64,000 nucleotides of DNA from Streptomyces pluripotens (GTDB lineage: Bacteria > Actinomycetota > Actinomycetes > Streptomycetales > Streptomycetaceae): positions 3,534,001 to 3,598,000 of the forward strand of contig NZ_CP021080.1 of the NCBI RefSeq assembly GCF_000802245.2, read 5' to 3'. The notes below the pieces were generated by a model. That model did not search any database and was not told the origin of the DNA. It saw only the letters and a list, made by a program, of their open reading frames with translations. This document shows positions 45,307-56,335 of the stretch, piece after piece; position 1 is the stretch's first letter; each line of letters begins with the position of its first letter. The translations under genes and the position numbers were made by a program.

Positions 45307-45684
45307 TCAGTCCTCGTCGGGCAGGACGACGTGCAGTGCCCAGGAGACGATGGAGATGATCAGGCCGCCGACAACGGCCGTCCAGAAGCCCTGCACGTGG
45401 AAGTGAAGATCGGATTTACCACTCAGCCAGGAGGTCAGCAACAGCATCAGGGCGTTCACGACCAGAGTGATCAGCCCGAGAGTCAGGATGAACAGCGGGA
45501 AGGTGAGCACCTTCACGATGGGTTTGACCAGCCAGTTCACCAGGCCGAAGATCAGCGCGACGACGATGAGCGTGCCGGCCTTCTTGGCCGTGCTGTCGCC
45601 GGTCAGGGTGATCTTGTCGAGCAGCCATACGGCGACTGCCAGGGCGCCGGCGTTGGCGATCGTCTTGACTACAAAATTCTTCAT
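45307..45684 (-). CDS. Four-helix membrane protein (phage holin family 4-like)
   Basis: 125 aa from ATG 45684. Four hydrophobic segments (about residues 9-23, 38-58, 62-84 and 100-120; FGLVNWLVKPIVKVLTFPLFILTLGL is shared with the family). Such proteins are called holin-like by homology but are chromosomal and of unknown function. It starts the operon that includes the phosphatase and the PLP gene. Confidence 0.83.
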   Translation of the reverse strand: MKNFVVKTIANAGALAVAVWLLDKITLTGDSTAKKAGTLIVVALIFGLVNWLVKPIVKVLTFPLFILTLGLITLVVNALMLLLTSWLSGKSDLHFHVQGFWTAVVGGLIISIVSWALHVVLPDED

Positions 45685-45743
45685 GTGTCTGATCGTGGCA
45701 GACCGGGTCGGAAACGAGCAGTGGGATGAGGGCAGCAGCGGCG

Positions 45744-46061
45744 ATGAAGGCATTCCGACTGGATGAACTCGAGGCGGAGCGCGCCGCCAACGAGGGCGCC
45801 TATCTCCAGTTCCTGCGGGAGCGGAACATGTCGGTGGGGCTGTATGCCCTCGATGCGGGTGAGCACGATCCGCAGAAGCCGCACCGTCAGGACGAGGTGT
45901 ACTTCGTCGTGAGCGGCAGGGCGTCGATCACGGTGGGTCTGGAGACGAGCGAGGTAGCGCGGGGCAGCGTGGTGTACGTGCCCGCAGGGGTCGCCCACAA
46001 GTTCCACCACATCAGCGAGGACCTGCGTGTACTGGTCGTCTTCTCCCCGCCCGAGGCGTGA
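45744..46061 (+). CDS. Cupin-fold protein
   Basis: 105 aa from ATG 45744 (MKAFRLDELEAERAANEG); an in-frame ATG at 45726 is also possible. One small beta-barrel: PHRQDEVYFVVSGRASITV and GSVVYVPAGVAHKFHHISEDLRV contain His/Glu residues that could bind a metal. Function unknown. Divergent from the holin-like gene. Confidence 0.8.
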   Translation: MKAFRLDELEAERAANEGAYLQFLRERNMSVGLYALDAGEHDPQKPHRQDEVYFVVSGRASITVGLETSEVARGSVVYVPAGVAHKFHHISEDLRVLVVFSPPEA

Positions 46062-46193
46062 GCCGGTCCTCGGGGTTCCCTAGGGGACAGGTCAGGGGAG
46101 GACAAGGGATGCGAAGTCCCCACGAGTCCGATGGCGGTTCTAGCATCGGGTGGAGAACACAGACGACACACGAGAACGCAAAGGACGAGGGCG

Positions 46194-46406
46194 ATGCGAG
46201 AGATCTTCGCGGGGCTGCCGTGGTGGGTGAAGTGGGTTGCGGTGCCGGTCATCGCCCTGGTCGTGTTTGGCGGCCTGATAGCGACCGTGGTCGGTTTTGT
46301 GATCAGTCTGCTGTTCAAGGCGCTGGTCTTCGTCGCTCTGGTCGGCGGGCTGATCTACATCGTGCGTAAGTTCATGTCGAACTCGTCGTCGCGCAGCGAC
46401 TGGTGA
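46194..46406 (+). CDS. Small DUF5326-type membrane protein
   Basis: 70 aa from ATG 46194 with GGACGAGG upstream. Two hydrophobic segments joined by a short turn (VAVPVIALVVFGGLIATVVGFVI and LLFKALVFVALVGGLIYIV), then a Ser/Arg end. Of unknown function; the pattern is that of a small Streptomyces family before ssgR. Confidence 0.72.
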   Translation: MREIFAGLPWWVKWVAVPVIALVVFGGLIATVVGFVISLLFKALVFVALVGGLIYIVRKFMSNSSSRSDW

Positions 46407-46503
46407 AGGAAGTGGGGGCCGGTGCCCGGTAAAGGGACCACCGGTTCCCTCGCGGGAGGGAAGTTTCCCTGTGCGGCGGCCTGTGAGCGGTGGTGGACGG
46501 TTA

Positions 46504-46547
46504 GAGTCCGGACTTCCCCGGGTCCCGACCCCGGGGAGTCCGGACTC
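46504..46547 (+). terminator. Hairpin between the small membrane gene and ssgR
   Basis: GAGTCCGGACT and CCCCGGG pair with the matching right arm (one bulged base) over a 6-base loop. Confidence 0.65.
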
Positions 46548-46599
46548 CAGCCGTGCCCTTCCTCGGCACGGGTTGACCCTCGCGCTTCGGGAGTGATCC

Positions 46600-47565
46600 T
46601 TGGCCACTGTCGGCACCGCATCCGCAGTACCCCATGCACCCCCCGTCCCATCGCGCTGCTGCCCAACTCCTGGCCATCGACCACCAGCGGTGGCTGTTCC
46701 CGGGCAACCGCATACTGCCGACCTGGTGGTGCAATCGAAGCCAGCGGACTCCTCCACGGCCCCACGGCCAGCAGATCTCTCGGATCGAGCGTCCCTCGTG
46801 GATGTCCCCGAACCACCGGCCACGACGCTCATCGGATCGGTCCAGCGTGCCATGCGCCTGCTGGAGACCGTTGCGGGTCACGCCCGCGGAGCCCCGGCCA
46901 AACAACTGGCCCGCGAGACCGGCCTCGCTTTGCCCACGGCGTACCACCTGCTGCGCACCTTGGTGTACGAGGGCTATCTGCGCCGTGAGAAGGGACTGTT
47001 CTTCCTCGGTGACGCGACGGAGCGCTTGAGCAGCAGTGGGGCGCAGCAAAAGCGTCGCAGCGCGATGGCGGACACGCTCGCACAGTGGCGCGATCTGATC
47101 GGTGTGCCGATGTACTACGCGATGTACCAGGACGGCGATATCGAGATCGTGTGCGTCTCCGACTCCCCAGAGACCCCCGCGGTCGAGGAGTGGGCGGATT
47201 TCCGGGAGACGGGTCATGCGCACGCCATCGGGCAGTGCCTGCTCTCCCAGTTGGACGAGGAGGCCCGGCGGGATCATCTCGCCCGCTATCCCGCGCAGGC
47301 CATCACGCCGTACACCGTGCGGGACAACAACGCCCTGCTGCGACGGCTGGCGCGGATGCGGCGTATGGAGCCGGTGGTGGAGCGCCAGGAGTACGCGCTC
47401 GGTACGGTCTGCGCGGCGGTGCCGATTACGGCCGGCACCACTGTGGCCACCGTGGCCATGTCATTGCCGATCCGCCAGGCCGACCGGCTGCTGCCCGCGG
47501 CCCACCGGTTGCAGGCGGAAATCGGGCGCTCCCTCAGTGCCCTCACTCTCTCTATCAGTATCTGA
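46600..47565 (+). CDS. ssgR: IclR-family regulator SsgR
   Basis: 321 aa if read from TTG 46600 (GGGAG upstream); a shorter start at GTG 46798 (255 aa) leaves only the conserved part and may be the true one. The winged helix begins TTLIGSVQRAMRLLETVAGHARGAPAKQLARET (split across two helices) and the effector domain runs from about residue 140 (of the long form) to the end. SsgR is known in S. coelicolor (SCO3925) to activate ssgA, which follows here by 99 bases, so the same control is expected. Confidence 0.88.
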   Translation: MATVGTASAVPHAPPVPSRCCPTPGHRPPAVAVPGQPHTADLVVQSKPADSSTAPRPADLSDRASLVDVPEPPATTLIGSVQRAMRLLETVAGHARGAPAKQLARETGLALPTAYHLLRTLVYEGYLRREKGLFFLGDATERLSSSGAQQKRRSAMADTLAQWRDLIGVPMYYAMYQDGDIEIVCVSDSPETPAVEEWADFRETGHAHAIGQCLLSQLDEEARRDHLARYPAQAITPYTVRDNNALLRRLARMRRMEPVVERQEYALGTVCAAVPITAGTTVATVAMSLPIRQADRLLPAAHRLQAEIGRSLSALTLSISI

Positions 47566-47664
47566 AAACTCACTCCTTGTGATGCCTCGTGTACGTTCAG
47601 CAAGATTTGACCACAGCTAGAAGGATCAATCCTGGCCAGTCGACGTCATATGACGAGGTAGGCG

Positions 47665-48102
47665 ATGCGCGAGTCCGTACAGGCAGAAGTCATGATGAGT
47701 TTTCTGGTGTCGGAGGAACTCTCCTTCCGTATCCCGGTGGAGTTGCGCTACGAGGGCAATGATCCTTACGCCGTGCGGCTCACCTTCCATTTGCCCGGTG
47801 ATGCCCCGGTGACCTGGACTTTCGGGCGTGAACTGCTGATCGACGGGGTCGGCAGGCCGTGCGGTGAAGGGGATGTGCACATTGCCCCCGCTGATCCGGA
47901 GGTGCTGGGTGAGGTCCTGATCCGCCTTCAGGTCGGGAGCGACCAGGCCCTGTTCCGTTCGTCGGCGCCTCCGCTCGTGGCCTTCCTCGATCGGACGGAC
48001 AGGCTCGTACCGCTTGGTCAAGAGGGTGCGCTGGCTGATTTCGACGCCCATCTCGACGAGGCCCTGGATCGCATCTTGGCCGAGGAGCAGAGCGCCGGCT
48101 GA
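47665..48102 (+). CDS. ssgA: Sporulation protein SsgA (SALP family)
   Basis: 145 aa from ATG 47665 with GAGGTAGG; a start at ATG 47695 (MSFLVSEELSF) would give the bare core. The SsgA-like fold is clear throughout (FRIPVELRYE, RLTFHLPGDAPVTW, FGRELLIDGV, PLVAFLDRTDRLVPLGQE). SALPs occur only in sporulating actinobacteria; SsgA stimulates sporulation-specific division and helps place SsgB and then FtsZ. Control by SsgR is inferred from the neighbour. Confidence 0.95.
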   Translation: MRESVQAEVMMSFLVSEELSFRIPVELRYEGNDPYAVRLTFHLPGDAPVTWTFGRELLIDGVGRPCGEGDVHIAPADPEVLGEVLIRLQVGSDQALFRSSAPPLVAFLDRTDRLVPLGQEGALADFDAHLDEALDRILAEEQSAG

Positions 48103-48191
48103 AGCGTCACAGCAAGGGCGTCGGGCGCCTTGCAAGGCGGTCTGGAAGCGTGCAGGAACGCTTCTGCATATGTGGTGCGAGCCCCGCCCGA

Positions 48192-49619
48192 TCACCGTTT
48201 CCGGCGTCTGCCCCGGCGGCTACCGAGGGCCTGGGCGGGCTGCGCTCCGGCGGGCGCCGGGGTAGACGGCCCCGGCCGGTCGGCCGACACCACCAGCGCG
48301 GCGAGGGCGGTGGTGACCGGGACCGAGGCGACCAGGCCGATCGAGCCCACCAGAGTGCGCACGATCTCCTCGGCGACCAGCTCGCTGTTGGCCACGGTTG
48401 CCAGGCTGCTCTGCGCGATGGAGAACAGCAGCAGCAACGGCAGTGCAGCACCGGCGTACGCGAGGACGAGGGTGTTGACCACAGATGCGATGTGGTCGCG
48501 GCCGATGCGGATGCCGGCTCGGTAGAGTCCGCGCCAGCCCATCGACGGGTTGGCCTCATGCAGCTCCCAGACGGCTGAGGTCTGCGTCACGGTCACATCG
48601 TCCAGGACCCCGAGCGAACCGATGATGACACCGGCCAGCAGCAGACCGCTCATGTCGATCGACGGATACAGGCCGTGGATCAGGCCAGTGCTGTCATCCG
48701 TGTTGCCGGTGAGGGCAGCCCAATCGATGAACAGCGAGCCGAGCACACCGATCATCGCCAGCGAGATCAGAGTGCCGAGCACCGCCACTGAAGTCCGGGC
48801 CGACAGTCCATGGCACAGGTACAGGGCGATCAGCATGATGGCGCTCGCCCCGATGACCGCCACGACCAGTGGGTTCGATCCCTGCAGGATCGCCGGCAGG
48901 ATGAACAGGGCCAGTATCAGGAAGCTCACGGCCAAGGCGATGAGTGCCATGACCCCACGCATCCGGCCCACCACTACGACGGCAAGAGCGAAGATGCCCG
49001 CGAGTAGCGCAACGGGAAGCTTTCGGTTCACATCGGTCACCGAGTACTGCAGGTCCTTGGGTGCCGAGGGCTCGTAGGCGACCACGACCTTTTCCCCTTG
49101 GTGCAGTTGCCGTGACTGGTCCGGTTGCACGATCTCGGTGAACCTACGCCCCCGGTCGTTGCCTGTGTCGACCCGGATGGTCGCCTTCCTGCAGATGCCG
49201 CCGGTCTCCCGTGCCGCCCGGTTGTCCCCGGTGGCCGATGTGCCGGCGGCCGGGGTGCCAGCGGAGGCGTTCGCCGAACCGCAGCTCACTTCGACCACTT
49301 TGGCGACGGTGGCCTGCTGGGTTTGCCGGTCGAAGCCGACCCCAGTGCGTTGGTGTGGTGGGGCACCCCCGGGCCAGAGCAGTACCAGAGCGACGATGAC
49401 CGCCGCGCTGAACGGGACCAGGACCGCTGCGATGACCTTGCGCAGGTGTTTGGACACGGGCGTAGCGGGTCCATGGCTGTGACTGTGGCCGTGGTTGCGG
49501 TGGTGAGCGTGCTCGTGACCGCGTGAGTGGCCATGTCTGGGATTCCCACGGTGTCCGCTGCCCTGCTCCAAGCCGTCTTGCTGGAGCTGTTCTGGCGGCT
49601 GGTACGGGTGCTGCTCCAT
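48192..49619 (-). CDS. YibE/F-like membrane protein with a histidine-rich N-terminus
   Basis: 475 aa from ATG 49619 (MEQHPYQPPEQL); the frame continues to 49661. The first 60 residues hold many His (HGHSRGHEHAHHRNHGHSHS) and could bind metal ions. One membrane helix follows, then an extracytoplasmic stretch, then seven or so helices of the YibE/F domain (VVGRMRGVMALIALAVSF; LLLAGVIIGSLGVLDDVTVTQ). The C-terminus is basic. Function of the family is unknown. Convergent with ssgA; divergent from thiC. Confidence 0.78.
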   Translation of the reverse strand: MEQHPYQPPEQLQQDGLEQGSGHRGNPRHGHSRGHEHAHHRNHGHSHSHGPATPVSKHLRKVIAAVLVPFSAAVIVALVLLWPGGAPPHQRTGVGFDRQTQQATVAKVVEVSCGSANASAGTPAAGTSATGDNRAARETGGICRKATIRVDTGNDRGRRFTEIVQPDQSRQLHQGEKVVVAYEPSAPKDLQYSVTDVNRKLPVALLAGIFALAVVVVGRMRGVMALIALAVSFLILALFILPAILQGSNPLVVAVIGASAIMLIALYLCHGLSARTSVAVLGTLISLAMIGVLGSLFIDWAALTGNTDDSTGLIHGLYPSIDMSGLLLAGVIIGSLGVLDDVTVTQTSAVWELHEANPSMGWRGLYRAGIRIGRDHIASVVNTLVLAYAGAALPLLLLFSIAQSSLATVANSELVAEEIVRTLVGSIGLVASVPVTTALAALVVSADRPGPSTPAPAGAQPAQALGSRRGRRRKR

Positions 49620-49710
49620 CCTGGTCACCGCCAGATCATTGCAAGAACGCCGGGGGCCCACTGTTCACCGCGCCACCCATGGCGCTAGCGTGGAGGCACC
49701 TTTGCACACG

Positions 49711-51672
<1,962 letters not shown>

Positions 51673-51684
51673 CGTACCTGGATC

Positions 51685-51723
51685 GGTGATGTTCCCTGGG
51701 CCTGCTGCCTGGGGAACATCACC
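51685..51723 (+). terminator. Terminator after thiC
   Basis: GGTGATGTTCCC pairs exactly with GGGAACATCACC over a 15-base loop. Confidence 0.75.
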
Positions 51724-51887
51724 ACGATGCCACCACGCGGGACGCCATCGGAACGGATCGCCGCGCAGTGGCCACTGAGTGATGCCGGGCTCTCCGCATG
51801 AGCTCGCATGAGGTGGTCGATGCACTGGTCTTGGACATGGTGCATCCATCCCAACAAAGCGCCCCACAGGGTCCCTACGATCTCCCC

Positions 51888-52060
51888 ATGAGCGCGTGGA
51901 CTGACAGCCTTAACGCAGCAGGCATCCGGGACCCGGAGGTGCGGCGGGACTACGGTGCCCAGCGGTAATTGGTCTCGCGCTCCCGCCGTACTTCCTACCT
52001 GGCAGCCCAGACGCTGCTGCCGAGACCGCCGCCGTACCTCGTTGGCGCATCTGGCCGTGG
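51888..52060 (+). pseudogene. Remnant of a squalene/phytoene-synthase-family gene
   Basis: From ATG 51888 the codons read MSAWTDSLNAAGIRDPEVR and RDYGAQR, then a TAA at 51966-51968. The same frame continues after the stop as LVSRSRRTSYLAAQTLLPRP. This matches the start of Streptomyces squalene/phytoene-synthase-family prenyl enzymes (from memory of the family), in which Tyr-x-x-Gln-Arg-x-Leu and RRTSYLAA are conserved. The rest of a ~290-residue enzyme is missing. It is thus a truncated, stopped remnant. Confidence 0.6.
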
Positions 52061-52267
52061 GGAACGGCAAGACCCCCTCTGTTCCAGCTTGCAGGGGTAC
52101 ACGGCCAGGTCACGTCCCCTGTGGTGCACCACGATGGACCGGTAGCGAGGGCGGCGGGCGCGGTGAGGCGCGGCGGTCGGCGGCCGGCCTGACGGTCGCG
52201 CCGCTCCGGTTGCCGCCGTGTCCGCTCAGCGGGGGCTCGCGCTTTCTCCCGTCGGGCCCCACCGGGG
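52061..52267. other. Non-coding tail between the remnant and the next gene
   Basis: No gene seen; the sequence is very GC-rich and lacks a conserved frame. Confidence 0.4.
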
Positions 52268-53146
52268 CTATTCGGGCAGGTGCTCAGGACCGCCGAAGTC
52301 CGGGCTCGTGTAGTCCGGGCTCGTGTAGTCCGGACTAGTGAAGCTTGGCTGGCCGGAGCCGGCTCCGTCGTCGGGGCTGCTGAACCCGGGGCGGTCATAG
52401 CCCAGACGCGGTATACGACTGGCCGGGGCGGGCGGGCACGTGGGCTGCAGTGCGGCTGGGTCGGGTTCGGTGAGCGCGTTCCGGAGGAACGGCAGGATGC
52501 CGCGTTCCAGCAGAGCGTTCCGCCAGGCCTCTCTGGCGCCGGCCAGTTCCTCGTGCGCTGCGTCCCGCGCCCGGGCCTCGGGAGAGGTGCTGTTGCGCAG
52601 GGCGGTGAGCAGGAGTCCGACGGCGGCGACGAGGATCGCCGCGGCGGTCACGGCACCGAACACCCAGCCGGTGGTGATCATGGTCTCGGCGAAGGACTGC
52701 CCAGGAGCCAGCACCTTCAGTACGTAGCCCACGAGTAGAAAGATCGCCGCTGCGGTTCCGGCCAGGACGGGAGCCAGCACGGCGACGACGGCGATGGCGC
52801 CCGCGCCCGTGCTCCCGGCAGCTCTGCCGGGAGTGGTGGAGAGTTCCGTTGCGGTGGTGCCCGGGGCCGTGGTGCCGGAGTCCCCGCTGGCCGGAGGGCC
52901 GGACAGCGCTGGGTGGCGCAGTTCCTCGCGGATCTTCACATAGTGCTGGTACTCGGCCGCCGCGGCCCCAGTGATCAGGGCGGTGGCGTTGAGCGCCATG
53001 GTGCGCAGTTGTTCGGGGTTGAGCCGCTGTCCGAGTGCGGCCAGTTCCGGGCGGTGTGGTGCGGAGCGCAGCGCCTCATCGAGGAGCCGCTCGAATTCCT
53101 GGCGGTCCTCGCTCTGCAGGTGCTGCGGAACGCTGTTCATGTGCAT
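52268..53146 (-). CDS. Two-helix membrane protein with C-terminal TSPDY repeats
   Basis: 292 aa from ATG 53146 (a second ATG at 53140). An N-terminal helical soluble part (EDRQEFERLLDEALRSAPHRP), two hydrophobic segments (AIAVVAVLAPVLAGTAAAIFLLVGYVL and GWVFGAVTAAAILVAAVGLLLTAL) and a charged helical part, then a disordered end with three near-identical SPDYT units encoded by 15-base tandem repeats (52298-52342). Function unknown. Confidence 0.7.
   Translation of the reverse strand: MHMNSVPQHLQSEDRQEFERLLDEALRSAPHRPELAALGQRLNPEQLRTMALNATALITGAAAAEYQHYVKIREELRHPALSGPPASGDSGTTAPGTTATELSTTPGRAAGSTGAGAIAVVAVLAPVLAGTAAAIFLLVGYVLKVLAPGQSFAETMITTGWVFGAVTAAAILVAAVGLLLTALRNSTSPEARARDAAHEELAGAREAWRNALLERGILPFLRNALTEPDPAALQPTCPPAPASRIPRLGYDRPGFSSPDDGAGSGQPSFTSPDYTSPDYTSPDFGGPEHLPE
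52298..52342 (-). repeat. 15-bp tandem repeat (three units)
   Basis: GTCCGGGCTCGTGTA occurs twice in a row and a third time with changes (GTCCGGACTAGTGAA), encoding the TSPDY units in the membrane protein. Confidence 0.9.
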
Positions 53147-53327
53147 CCCCCGATGCTCCGTAGGGCTTGGGGCTCGCACGCCGGCGAGCCGTCGGGCAGA
53201 AACGGAGGGGAGCCTGCTACGGATAAGCCGATGGTAGAGCCGTGACGGCATACGGTGACAGGGGGTTGCCGAAAATTACGTGCCGGTCCGCGCGTACTGT
53301 GCCGTGAGACGTCTTCTCCCGGAACCG

Positions 53328-54407
53328 TCAGCTTCCCAAGGGAAGTTGCTGGACCAGGAGTTTTCCGGCCATGGTCACTCCACCGTCCATGGCGATGGCG
53401 AGTCCGTCGGCGTAGACGTGCGGACCCTCGACGGCCGGACCGGTGTCCTCCTCGCCGTCCTCGGAGCCGACCTCGCCGAGCAGATAGGGGATGGGGCTGT
53501 GGCCGTGAACGACCCGGGTGCCGCCGTACGTATCAAGAAGGGACCGCACGGCGTCTGCACCGCCCTCGTCGCGGAAGGAGAAGCGCTTGGTGAACTTGCG
53601 GAACAGATCCCAGCACTCGTCGGCGTCGTTGCGGGTCAAGGTCTCGCGGATGGTGTCGTTGACCGCCTCGATCGAGTCGCCGTAGTCGAGGTAGGCGGTG
53701 GTATCGGAGTGGATCAGTAGATAGCCGTCGACTTCTTCGACGGCGTCCAGGCGGGCCATCCACTGCAGGTGGTGGTCCTGTAGGCGGTCCATGTCAGTCT
53801 TCTGGCCGCCGTTGAGCAGCCAGGCGGCCTCGAAAGTGGCCGTGCCGGCACCGGAGTTGACAGGGGTGTCGCCGAGCCGCTTGGCGCCGAGCAGTAGCAG
53901 TTCGTGGTTGCCCATAAGGGCCTTGCAGTAGCCGCCGGCCGCGGCGGCCTCGGCGGACAGCCGCATCACCAGGTCGATGACGCCGATGCCGTCCGGGCCC
54001 CGGTCGGTGAAGTCGCCCAGGAACCACAGCCGACTGGTACCCGCGCACCACTGGCCAGAGGAGTTGATCAACCCCTGTTCCTGCAGGGCGGCCAGCAGTT
54101 CGTCCAGGTATCCGTGTACGTCGCCGACGACGTACAGCGGTCCCGGGCCGTTCACCGGGTGGGGGGCCGTGGCGGCGGGGGCTGGGGCGACGGGGACCTG
54201 CAGGGTGTCCCCGCGGTTGATGACGGGCAGATCGCGCTGGGTGGGCGTATAGCCCTCCGGGTAGGTGTCGTCACCGGGTGGGACGGCACCGCTGGGGTGG
54301 GCGCCGTGAGTGTACGGACCGGTCTCGTGCACATACGCGGGCACCCGGAAGTCGCGCAGCGTCGCCGTGCGCTCCGCCTCGGGTCCTTGACCGGCCCCCT
54401 GAGTCAT
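53328..54407 (-). CDS. Calcineurin-like metallophosphoesterase
   Basis: 359 aa. Metal-binding blocks in order: GDVHGY (D96, H98), GDFTDRG (D132, D135, R136) and GNHE (N167, H168), then VVHGHSP near residue 302. A proline-rich, disordered N-terminus of about 85 residues precedes the enzyme. It resembles serine/threonine or bis(nucleoside)-tetraphosphate phosphatases; substrate unknown. Confidence 0.88.
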   Translation of the reverse strand: MTQGAGQGPEAERTATLRDFRVPAYVHETGPYTHGAHPSGAVPPGDDTYPEGYTPTQRDLPVINRGDTLQVPVAPAPAATAPHPVNGPGPLYVVGDVHGYLDELLAALQEQGLINSSGQWCAGTSRLWFLGDFTDRGPDGIGVIDLVMRLSAEAAAAGGYCKALMGNHELLLLGAKRLGDTPVNSGAGTATFEAAWLLNGGQKTDMDRLQDHHLQWMARLDAVEEVDGYLLIHSDTTAYLDYGDSIEAVNDTIRETLTRNDADECWDLFRKFTKRFSFRDEGGADAVRSLLDTYGGTRVVHGHSPIPYLLGEVGSEDGEEDTGPAVEGPHVYADGLAIAMDGGVTMAGKLLVQQLPLGS

Positions 54408-54795
54408 CAGACCCCTCCACCATCGCGCCGCATCTGCACCGCATCGGACTGCCTGGTCGCAGCGGTCCGCGGTGTCGTGGGCCCATCATAGGAATGCACG
54501 TCGCGCCGTGTGATGACCCAGGGGTGGTGAATCGGAACAAGACTCCAGCTCACCGCGGCTTTCGCCCCGTTTGGTCAGGTGTTCGGCAGGCTGTCGGCCG
54601 GACGCGGATGCTCGCCGGACTGTTCGCACCTGCGGCCGAGCGGTCCTCGGGATCCGGGCAACCGCGCGTAGGTCCGGCCGTGTGCCCCGGGTTCGGACGC
54701 CGGAATCTCGCCTGGCGACCGGAGTGCCCGGCTCCCAGGGGATCCGCCCCGGAGCCGGCACCGGACCGGACGCCGGCTTCCGCGCCTGGGAGCGG
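54408..54795. other. 388-base region without a clear gene
   Basis: Between the metallophosphatase and the LacI gene (both minus). No convincing frame; very GC-rich. Confidence 0.4.
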
Positions 54796-55908
54796 CTACC
54801 TGTCGTCTGGGGTCCGTGGCGGGCTGACCGTCGTGCGCGGGGGGCGTCGCTGGGAGGAGGTACGCACGATCAGCTCGGTCGGTATCACCTGCTCGACCGG
54901 ATGGTCCGCATCGACGCCCTCGATGGCGTCGATGAGCAGCTGAACGACGGCCGTGCCGATGCGGCGCGGCTTCAGGGAGAGCGTGGTGATGGACGGCTCG
55001 GTGTTGGCGTACACGGTGGACTCGCTGCAGCACACCAGCAGCAGATCATCCGGCACGCGCAGTCCGTAGCGGCGGGCGGCGGCGAGTAGGTCGGTGCCGT
55101 TGGGGTCGAACAGGCCGTAGACGGCGTCGGGCCGGTCGGGTCGGGCGAGTAGCCGGTCGGCGGCGACGGCGCCTGCGCACGGATCGTGTGCGGGGTAGGC
55201 CTCGTATACCGGGTCCTGGCCGACCCGCTCACACCAGTGCAGGTAGGCGGTGGTGGACAGGTGGGTGTACGTGTCCGTGGTGGTGCCCGTGAGCAGGCCG
55301 ATCCGGCGGGCACCGGCGTCGGCGAGATGGTCGAGGATGCCGAGCACTGCGGCCTCGTGGTCGTTGTCGACCCAGGCTGTGACCGGGAGCGTGCCGGCCG
55401 GGCGGCCGTCGGAGACGACGGGCACACCCTGTCGGACGAGTTCGCTGACGACCGGGTCCTGGTCGGAGGGGTCGATGACCACCGTGCCGTCCAGGGCGAC
55501 GTTGGACCACACATCGTGGCGGGAGGTCGCGGGCAGGATGACAAGGGCGTAGCCGCGGGCGAGTGCCGCCGATGTGGCGGCCCGGGCCATTTCGGCGAAG
55601 TACGCGAACTCGGTGAAGGTGAAAGGTTCATCCCCGTACGTCGTCACGGTCAGGCCGATCAGTCCCGACTTGCCGGTACGGAGGGTACGGGCGGCGGCCG
55701 AGGGCCGGTACCCCAGCCGGTCCGCGACTTCGCGGACATGGCGCCGGGTGGCATCCGGGAGCCGGCCCTTGCCGTTTAGGGCATCGGAGACGGTCGTGAT
55801 GGAGACTCCGGCGGCGGCGGCCACGTCTCTGATGCCCGCCCGGCTCGGCCGACTGCCTCGACGTGAGGTTTCCGCGCGGCTCACCTGGTGCTTCCCTGCT
55901 GCTGTCAT
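54796..55908 (-). CDS. LacI/GalR-family transcriptional regulator
   Basis: 370 aa from ATG 55908; the open frame continues to 56139 but without a protein-like composition. The helix-turn-helix is at about residues 25-48 (IRDVAAAAGVSITTVSDALNGKG), followed by the hinge RPSAAARTLRTGKSGLIGLT and a periplasmic-binding-type ligand domain. Target sugar unknown. Divergent from hisC over 427 bases, which include a possible operator at 55998-56024. Confidence 0.87.
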   Translation of the reverse strand: MTAAGKHQVSRAETSRRGSRPSRAGIRDVAAAAGVSITTVSDALNGKGRLPDATRRHVREVADRLGYRPSAAARTLRTGKSGLIGLTVTTYGDEPFTFTEFAYFAEMARAATSAALARGYALVILPATSRHDVWSNVALDGTVVIDPSDQDPVVSELVRQGVPVVSDGRPAGTLPVTAWVDNDHEAAVLGILDHLADAGARRIGLLTGTTTDTYTHLSTTAYLHWCERVGQDPVYEAYPAHDPCAGAVAADRLLARPDRPDAVYGLFDPNGTDLLAAARRYGLRVPDDLLLVCCSESTVYANTEPSITTLSLKPRRIGTAVVQLLIDAIEGVDADHPVEQVIPTELIVRTSSQRRPPRTTVSPPRTPDDR

Positions 55909-56335
55909 GGCGAGCCGATAGTAGGGCTCATGCGGTGGGGTAGTGCGGACGCATATGCACGCCTTGGAAGGTACGTTTCTGCATGGTCGTATTGCAGCAA
56001 CTTCCTTGGAAACTAAGGTAGTTGATGGTTTTGATGCCATGACCTGGCTTGTTGACGCGTGTGAACCTGCCAAGTAGTCGATGTCTCGAAGAGGTCTCAA
56101 CTCACCTTCACGAGGGATGCGCGCCACGGCGCGAGCCACCGGCGCATAGATATATGTACAGTGCGCCCCCCGAAACGCACGCTTCGTACGGTGATGCCCG
56201 CGATGCCCAGGGGGCCATGAGGTTCATCTCTTGCCGTCCCGCACCTGTACGCAGCGGCGCCGAATCCTCATAAGGTGAGCAGTATTGGAAGCCGGCGGTG
56301 TCGACGGTCCGCTGGTGGTCGCGAGGAGGACTGCG
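55909..56335. other. Divergent LacI/hisC intergenic region
   Basis: No gene. An imperfect palindrome, CAACTTCCTTGG with a matching arm ending AAGGTAGTTG (55998-56024, two mismatches), could be a LacI-type operator although it lacks the usual central CG. An AT-rich stretch at 56147-56160 may hold a promoter. Confidence 0.35.
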
